From Bacteroidaceae bacterium (GTDB lineage: Bacteria > Bacteroidota > Bacteroidia > Bacteroidales > Bacteroidaceae): a stretch of DNA of 11,965 nucleotides. The notes beneath the pieces are model-generated. The model worked only from the letters and a program-made list of their open reading frames with translations, was not told the origin of the DNA and did not search any database. The DNA lies in NCBI GenBank assembly GCA_900752815.1, contig CAADWS010000130.1, forward strand, positions 1 through 11,965, given 5' to 3'. Positions 8,309 to 11,965 of the stretch are shown here, one piece after another. Positions within the stretch are counted from its first letter, which is position 1, and every line of letters starts with the position of its first letter. Both the position numbers and the translations under genes were made by a program.

Positions 8309-8371
8309 TACTGACAGGAAATCCTAAAGTACTGACAGAATTTTCTAAAGTACTGACAGAAATTTCTGTCC
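8309..8371 (+). repeat. 21-bp tandem direct repeats (two full copies plus a partial third)
   Basis: Copies start at 8309, 8330 and 8351, each with TACTGACAG followed by an A/T-rich middle; the first two end in CTAAAG. Copies 1 and 2 differ at only a few positions; copy 3 keeps the first 17 positions and then diverges to become the centre of the palindrome. The exact 21-bp period equals two turns of B-DNA, which would put identical sites on the same face of the helix, a common arrangement for regulator binding. A dispersed genomic repeat is the main alternative. Confidence 0.7.
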
Positions 8372-8380
8372 TTACTTTAG
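8345..8380 (+). repeat. 36-bp near-perfect palindrome
   Basis: The left arm is CTAAAGTA, CT, GACAGAAA (8345-8362) and the right arm is TTTCTGTC, CT, TACTTTAG (8363-8380). Sixteen of eighteen positions pair; only the two CT positions in each arm fail. There is no spacer at the centre, which favours a DNA site for a dimeric protein over an RNA hairpin, although a hairpin with a small loop and an internal bulge is also possible. It is built from the third tandem repeat plus an inverted copy. Confidence 0.7.
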
Positions 8381-8399
8381 TTTTTACGAAAGTAAGGAC
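8368..8399 (+). promoter_or_regulatory. Second hairpin overlapping the palindrome (mutually exclusive folds)
   Basis: GTCCTTACTTT (8368-8378) pairs perfectly over 11 bases with AAAGTAAGGAC (8389-8399), with a 10-base loop. Its left arm is the right arm of the 36-bp palindrome, so an RNA spanning both can form only one of the two. The structure ends 130 bases before the gene 4 ATG. This geometry resembles leader switches, but no ligand, leader peptide or terminator T-run is visible. Confidence 0.4.
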
Positions 8400-8529
8400 T
8401 GTTTTGCGGTGAAAAAGGAGTGTGTTCAGGCTCTTTGTTGTAGATATACCGAACTCACGTGGAATAGGGGTGTTGCCCTTCTCGGGAAAACGGCGATACT
8501 GCTTTTTTGAAACAGAAAAAAGAAAAAAA

Positions 8530-11082
8530 ATGAAAAGTCATAGCTATCTTACTCACTGGCACGCGTGGTTCCTTTTGGCGTGTCTGCCTTTGTTTTGTTC
8601 GTTTAAGCAACCCGGAAAAGGGACGCAGATGTTACGTTCGGGCCAGGCCGATGTCGTTTCGTGGAATGACGACTGGCGCTTCTGCCGATACGGATTGCAG
8701 GCAGAGGGGCACCGTCGGCCGGAGCCGGAGGGCCTTCATCGCCGTGATGTGCTGGATGCCGGCTGGGAACGGCTGGATGTGCCTCACGACTTTGCCATTC
8801 AAGGTCCGTTCCGCATGGATTTGGGCGGTAATACGGGGCGTCTGCCTTTTCAGGGTATCGGTTGGTACCGCAAGCACTTCCGGCTGGATGAGGCTGACCG
8901 CGGCCGGCAGGTTTATGTCGACTTTGACGGTGTTATGGCCTATGCCGAAGTGTGGCTGAACGGCGAGTATGTGGGCACCTGGCCTTATGGATACAGTTCG
9001 TTTCGCCTTGACTTGACGCCTTATCTGCGCTGGGGCGAGGACAATGTGCTGGCCGTGCGTACGGATACGGAGAAATGGGATTCACGCTGGTATCCCGGTG
9101 CCGGCATCTACCGCAACGTGTGGCTCGTCAAGACGGGTCAGGTGCATGTGCAGCACTGGGGGACTCGGATGCTGACTGGAAAACTGACAGATAAGGAAGC
9201 TCAGCTGGCTTTTTCCGTGGATATCAGGAATAGCGGCAAGCAGGATGTGCAGGCCGGGGTTGAGGCGGAGATTTATGAACTGCGACCCGACGACCGCTTG
9301 GGCCGGCGCGTGCTGCGAATGGGCAGCACGCAGTTGCGGCTGGCTTCCGGCAGCGGCGGACAGGTGCGTTTCGAAAAACCGTTGCGCAATTATCGCCGGT
9401 GGGACCTGGCAACGCCCCATCGCTATGTGGCGGTGGTAACCGTCCGGCAGGGCGACGACATTACCGATGTGCACTATACGCCTTTTGGTATTCGGGAGAT
9501 TCGTTTTTCGCGCGACGGCTTTTTCCTCAATGGCCGGCGTGTGCCGCTGCAAGGTGTCTGCAACCATCATGACCTGGGTGCCTTGGGCGCTGCTTTCAAC
9601 AAGAGTGCGCTGGAGCGCCAGTTGCGCATTCTTCAGGAGATGGGCTGCAATTCCATCCGTACGTCGCACAATCCTCCGGCACCGGAACTGCTCGAACTGG
9701 CCGACAAGATGGGACTGCTCATCCTGGATGAGGCTTTTGATGCCTGGGCACACGGCAAGCGGGAGTGGGATTACAACAAGTTGTATGCCCAGTGGCATGA
9801 GAAGGACTTGCAGGCGCTCGTGCGGCGCGACTGGAATCATCCTTCCGTCATCATGTGGTCCATCGGAAATGAAGTGATGGAGCAGCGTGACGTGGAGATG
9901 ACGAAGCATCTGGCCGGCATCGTGCGGGCACTCGACCCGACGCGTCCTGTCACTTGTGGCTACAATGACCCCGACGGCGGCCGCGGAAGCGGGGCCAGCC
10001 AGGCGCTCGACGTGATGGGAGTGAACTATTTCTTCGGCCGGCAGGCAGAATGGGACCGCGACCCGCGTTACAGCAATATGCCCACCATGGGGTCGGAAAC
10101 GTCCTCGTGCCTGAGTACCCGTGGCGTGTATTTTCTTGACGGAGCCCGTCGCCGGGATTTCCAGATAACTTCCTACGACCTGGATGCTCCCGGATGGGGC
10201 TGTTCGCCCGACACGCAGTTTGCAACCAACGACCGCTACCCCCACCTCCTGGGCGAATATGTCTGGACAGGTTTTGACTATCTGGGTGAGCCGACCCCCT
10301 TTAATTCAGACAACACCAATCTGCTGAACTTCCGCAACGACCCTTCCCGTCGGGCAGAACTGGAACGGCAACTGGCCGAACTCGCCCGCAAGCAGCCGCC
10401 TTCACGCAGCAGTTATTTCGGTATAGTCGATTTGGCAGGATTTCCCAAGGACCGCTATTATGCTTATCAGGCGCGTTGGCGGCCCGATTTGCCGATGGCC
10501 CACATTTTGCCCCACTGGAACTGGCCCGACAACATCGGTGATTCCATCCCGGTGCACGTCTATACCTCAGGTACGGAGGGAGAGCTCTTTGTCAACGGAA
10601 AAAGCTATGGTCGCCGTAGCAAAGTGCCCGGAAAGACTTATCGCCTGGTGTGGGACAAGGTAGCCTATGAGCCGGGCACGGTGCGGGTGGTCACTTACCG
10701 GGACGGAAAGCGCTGGGCCGAGGACGAAATAGGTACCACCGGCCAGCCCAGCCGCATTCTCCTTAGTGCCGACCGCCGGAAAATCAGCGGGAGCCGCGAT
10801 GAGTTGGCTTTTCTCCGCATTGCCGTGGCCGACGCGTCCGGGCGCACTGTTCCAACGGCTTGCCTGCCGTTGAAGGTGAAGGTGGAAGGCTGTGGCGAAC
10901 TGGTTGCCACGGACAACGGCGACCCCACCTCGTTCGTGCCTTTCCAGAGTGCCGAAAAGGAATCCTTCAACGGGCTGCTGCTGGCCATTGTCCGTGCACA
11001 GAAGGGTGCGGCGGGCCGTATTCGCGTTACAGTCAGCGGAGAAGGACTTGCACCGGCGCAGCTGGAGCTCCGGGCCGAATGA
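8530..11082 (+). CDS. Glycoside hydrolase family 2 beta-galactosidase-type enzyme with DUF4982 domain
   Basis: The ATG at 8530 gives an 850-aa protein with a signal sequence at its N-terminus (hydrophobic HAWFLLACLPLFC); the upstream in-frame GTG at 8422 is rejected. L-L-A-C could be a lipobox, but the hydrophobic stretch before it is short, so lipid anchoring is uncertain. Residues ~42-200 are the sugar-binding jelly roll (WYRKHF, AEVWLNGEYVGTWPYGYSSF, GIYRNVWL). Residues ~205-322 are the Ig-like domain ending in FGIREIRF. Residues ~323-600 are the TIM barrel, with GVCNHHDLGALG, NSIRTSHNPPAPELLELAD, acid/base E448 in MWSIGNE, probable nucleophile E523 in MGSETSS, and GEYVWTGFDYLGEPTP closing the barrel. 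Residues ~672-735 match DUF4982 (GELFVNGKSYGR) and ~742-848 the GH2 C-terminal Ig-like domain. All expected parts are intact. It should hydrolyse non-reducing beta-galactosides or a related beta-glycoside; this DUF4982 class is common in Bacteroidota glycan loci. Confidence 0.95.
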   Translation: MKSHSYLTHWHAWFLLACLPLFCSFKQPGKGTQMLRSGQADVVSWNDDWRFCRYGLQAEGHRRPEPEGLHRRDVLDAGWERLDVPHDFAIQGPFRMDLGGNTGRLPFQGIGWYRKHFRLDEADRGRQVYVDFDGVMAYAEVWLNGEYVGTWPYGYSSFRLDLTPYLRWGEDNVLAVRTDTEKWDSRWYPGAGIYRNVWLVKTGQVHVQHWGTRMLTGKLTDKEAQLAFSVDIRNSGKQDVQAGVEAEIYELRPDDRLGRRVLRMGSTQLRLASGSGGQVRFEKPLRNYRRWDLATPHRYVAVVTVRQGDDITDVHYTPFGIREIRFSRDGFFLNGRRVPLQGVCNHHDLGALGAAFNKSALERQLRILQEMGCNSIRTSHNPPAPELLELADKMGLLILDEAFDAWAHGKREWDYNKLYAQWHEKDLQALVRRDWNHPSVIMWSIGNEVMEQRDVEMTKHLAGIVRALDPTRPVTCGYNDPDGGRGSGASQALDVMGVNYFFGRQAEWDRDPRYSNMPTMGSETSSCLSTRGVYFLDGARRRDFQITSYDLDAPGWGCSPDTQFATNDRYPHLLGEYVWTGFDYLGEPTPFNSDNTNLLNFRNDPSRRAELERQLAELARKQPPSRSSYFGIVDLAGFPKDRYYAYQARWRPDLPMAHILPHWNWPDNIGDSIPVHVYTSGTEGELFVNGKSYGRRSKVPGKTYRLVWDKVAYEPGTVRVVTYRDGKRWAEDEIGTTGQPSRILLSADRRKISGSRDELAFLRIAVADASGRTVPTACLPLKVKVEGCGELVATDNGDPTSFVPFQSAEKESFNGLLLAIVRAQKGAAGRIRVTVSGEGLAPAQLELRAE

Positions 11083-11195
11083 TGCCGGTGCTTTCCGCCT
11101 TGTCCTGATGCCTGGCGGCCGGGAGAAGGGAGGGTTGTCTGCACGGAAAGGAAGCGGAAGAAAAAAGCCGTATGAAACAAGATATGACAAGCGTT

Positions 11196-11965
11196 ATGAA
11201 AAAACTGATGTGGGTTGTCTGCGTGCTGCTGTTCTCAGGCGGAATCGCCTTCGGACAGCAGGAAATCACGATGCAGCAGCTGTTGCGTGAAATGGTAGAC
11301 CGGAACGCCCTGACGCTGTGGCCGGACAGCGTGCCCTATCGCACGTTGCAGGCCAGCAGCTATAACCGTGCCTCTGTGGCGCCCGACCGTCCGGGCTGGT
11401 TTGCCGATTCCGACGGCGTGTTCTGCATCCGTACGGAAACCAACCGGAACGGCCAGACGGAATGGGTGCTGATGGAGGATGAAGGGCCGGGCGTTATCAC
11501 GAAAATCTGGGCGGTCTGCTTTTATTATGGACTCGACAACCGCACCGGCGGAAATATAAATATCTATCTTGATGGTGCCGATGAGCCGGCCATCCGCTGC
11601 AATTTCTTCGATTTCGTTCAGGGCCGCGCTTTTGTGCGCCCGCCTTTGGCCGCGGCGTCGCGGCGGGCGGGCAACTGTTATCTGCCTATACCCTATGCGA
11701 AGGGCTGTAAGGTGACCATGGACCGGAAGGTGTTCTATCATATCATTAATTATCGCAGCTATCCGGCCGGCACTCCTGTGCGCACCTTTACGATGGACGA
11801 TTTCCGCCGGTCCGCAGCTTTGGTCGACAGCGTTTCGCAGGTTCTGGACTCGGGCACGGCGTCGCCCTTGCCCGCAGGCGGTCAGACGCGGCGGGCAAAG
11901 GTTGTGCTGGCATCCGGAAGTGCTCACACGTTGCGGCTACGCGGGCGCCGGCAGGCCATCGGACA
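11196..11965 (+). CDS. DUF2961 / GH172 family protein, 5' part (runs off the window)
   Basis: The open frame has no stop before the window ends, giving 256 full codons from the ATG at 11196. I prefer this start because it yields a classic signal peptide (MKKLMWVVCVLLFSGGIAFG, cleavage before QQ); in-frame ATGs at 11172 and 11184 are alternatives. The mature N-terminus shows the DUF2961 pattern: SSYNR (54-58), DSDGVFCIR (71-79), EDEGPGVITKIW (94-105), INIYLDGADEPAI (121-133) with a following FFDFVQG, and NCYLPIPYAKGCKV (160-173). DUF2961 is now CAZy family GH172, whose studied members include alpha-D-arabinofuranosidases and a bifidobacterial difructose-dianhydride I-forming alpha-fructofuranosidase; members assemble as trimers or hexamers. 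The catalytic glutamates lie further downstream and are not visible. It starts 113 bases after gene 4 with no clear terminator between, so co-transcription is likely. Substrate here is unknown. Confidence 0.88.
   Translation, partial: MKKLMWVVCVLLFSGGIAFGQQEITMQQLLREMVDRNALTLWPDSVPYRTLQASSYNRASVAPDRPGWFADSDGVFCIRTETNRNGQTEWVLMEDEGPGVITKIWAVCFYYGLDNRTGGNINIYLDGADEPAIRCNFFDFVQGRAFVRPPLAAASRRAGNCYLPIPYAKGCKVTMDRKVFYHIINYRSYPAGTPVRTFTMDDFRRSAALVDSVSQVLDSGTASPLPAGGQTRRAKVVLASGSAHTLRLRGRRQAIG

Larger units (their letters stand above)
8145..8529 (+). other. Non-coding spacer with hairpin, tandem repeats and palindrome
   Basis: This 385-base spacer separates the frameshifted gene from the second GH2 gene. 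No coding potential is supported: the frame of the next gene could be extended to a GTG at 8422, but that would bury the signal peptide. It holds a hairpin at 8190-8213, 21-bp tandem repeats at 8309-8371, a 36-bp palindrome at 8345-8380 and an overlapping hairpin at 8368-8399. No exact TAnnTTTG element is present. Its length and structure suggest that gene 4 starts a new transcription unit or is controlled separately. Confidence 0.6.

Noticed and set aside
8309..8371. Short CRISPR array
   Set aside because: The 21-bp units abut directly with no unique spacers, and no cas gene is nearby.
8422..8529. GTG-initiated 36-residue N-terminal extension of the second GH2 gene
   Set aside because: It would place the signal sequence inside the protein; the ATG at 8530 after an A-rich stretch gives a normal exported N-terminus.
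9082..10245. 387-codon minus-strand frame opposite the second GH2 gene
   Set aside because: Shadow frame of an intact GH2 gene; composition is atypical for a protein.
11235..11927. 230-codon minus-strand frame at the right end
   Set aside because: It lies opposite the DUF2961/GH172 reading frame, which has a signal peptide and family motifs; the minus-strand translation has neither.

Overview
The window reads as part of a carbohydrate-degradation locus (a polysaccharide utilization locus, PUL, or a PUL-linked enzyme block) of a Bacteroidales-type bacterium. The grounds are two perfect matches to the Bacteroidota -7 promoter element (TAnnTTTG), no clear Shine-Dalgarno before most starts, long spacers between co-oriented genes, and protein families typical of Bacteroides, Prevotella or Alistipes relatives. 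Coding sequence looks clearly GC-rich by eye and the spacers are AT-rich, so a GC-rich member such as an Alistipes-like lineage fits, but the genus cannot be fixed from the sequence.

All five genes lie on the + strand and every product starts with a plausible export signal. In order they are: (1) 320-2788, a secreted six-hairpin (alpha/alpha-toroid) glycosidase-like protein of a family I do not recognise; (2) 3034-5697, a divergent GH2 enzyme with a C-terminal coiled-coil tail; (3) 5851-8144, a clan GH-D (GH36/GH27, alpha-galactosidase fold) relative broken by a one-base deletion near 7824; (4) 8530-11082, a canonical GH2 beta-galactosidase-type enzyme with DUF4982 and C-terminal Ig-like domains; (5) 11196 to the window end, the 5' part of a DUF2961/GH172 protein. 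Because gene 5 has no stop codon inside the window, a simple stop-to-stop ORF search misses it.

Spacers: 1-319 holds a probable promoter and a GC-rich leader hairpin. 2789-3033 holds a second -7 match. 5698-5850 holds a strong inter-cistronic hairpin just after gene 2. 8145-8529 holds a hairpin after gene 3 and then the most striking non-coding structure: two full and one partial 21-bp tandem repeats running into a 36-bp near-perfect palindrome, which overlaps a second hairpin, so the two folds exclude each other.

Together the set looks like periplasmic exo-acting enzymes that strip a branched glycan after import. GH2 enzymes would remove beta-linked sugars, the GH-D protein alpha-linked sugars and GH172 alpha-furanosides (D-arabinofuranose or fructofuranose are the known activities); the toroid protein's role is unknown. 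No SusC/SusD pair, regulator or transporter is in the window, so the target glycan is inference only. No tRNA, rRNA, CRISPR array, insertion sequence or integrase was seen.
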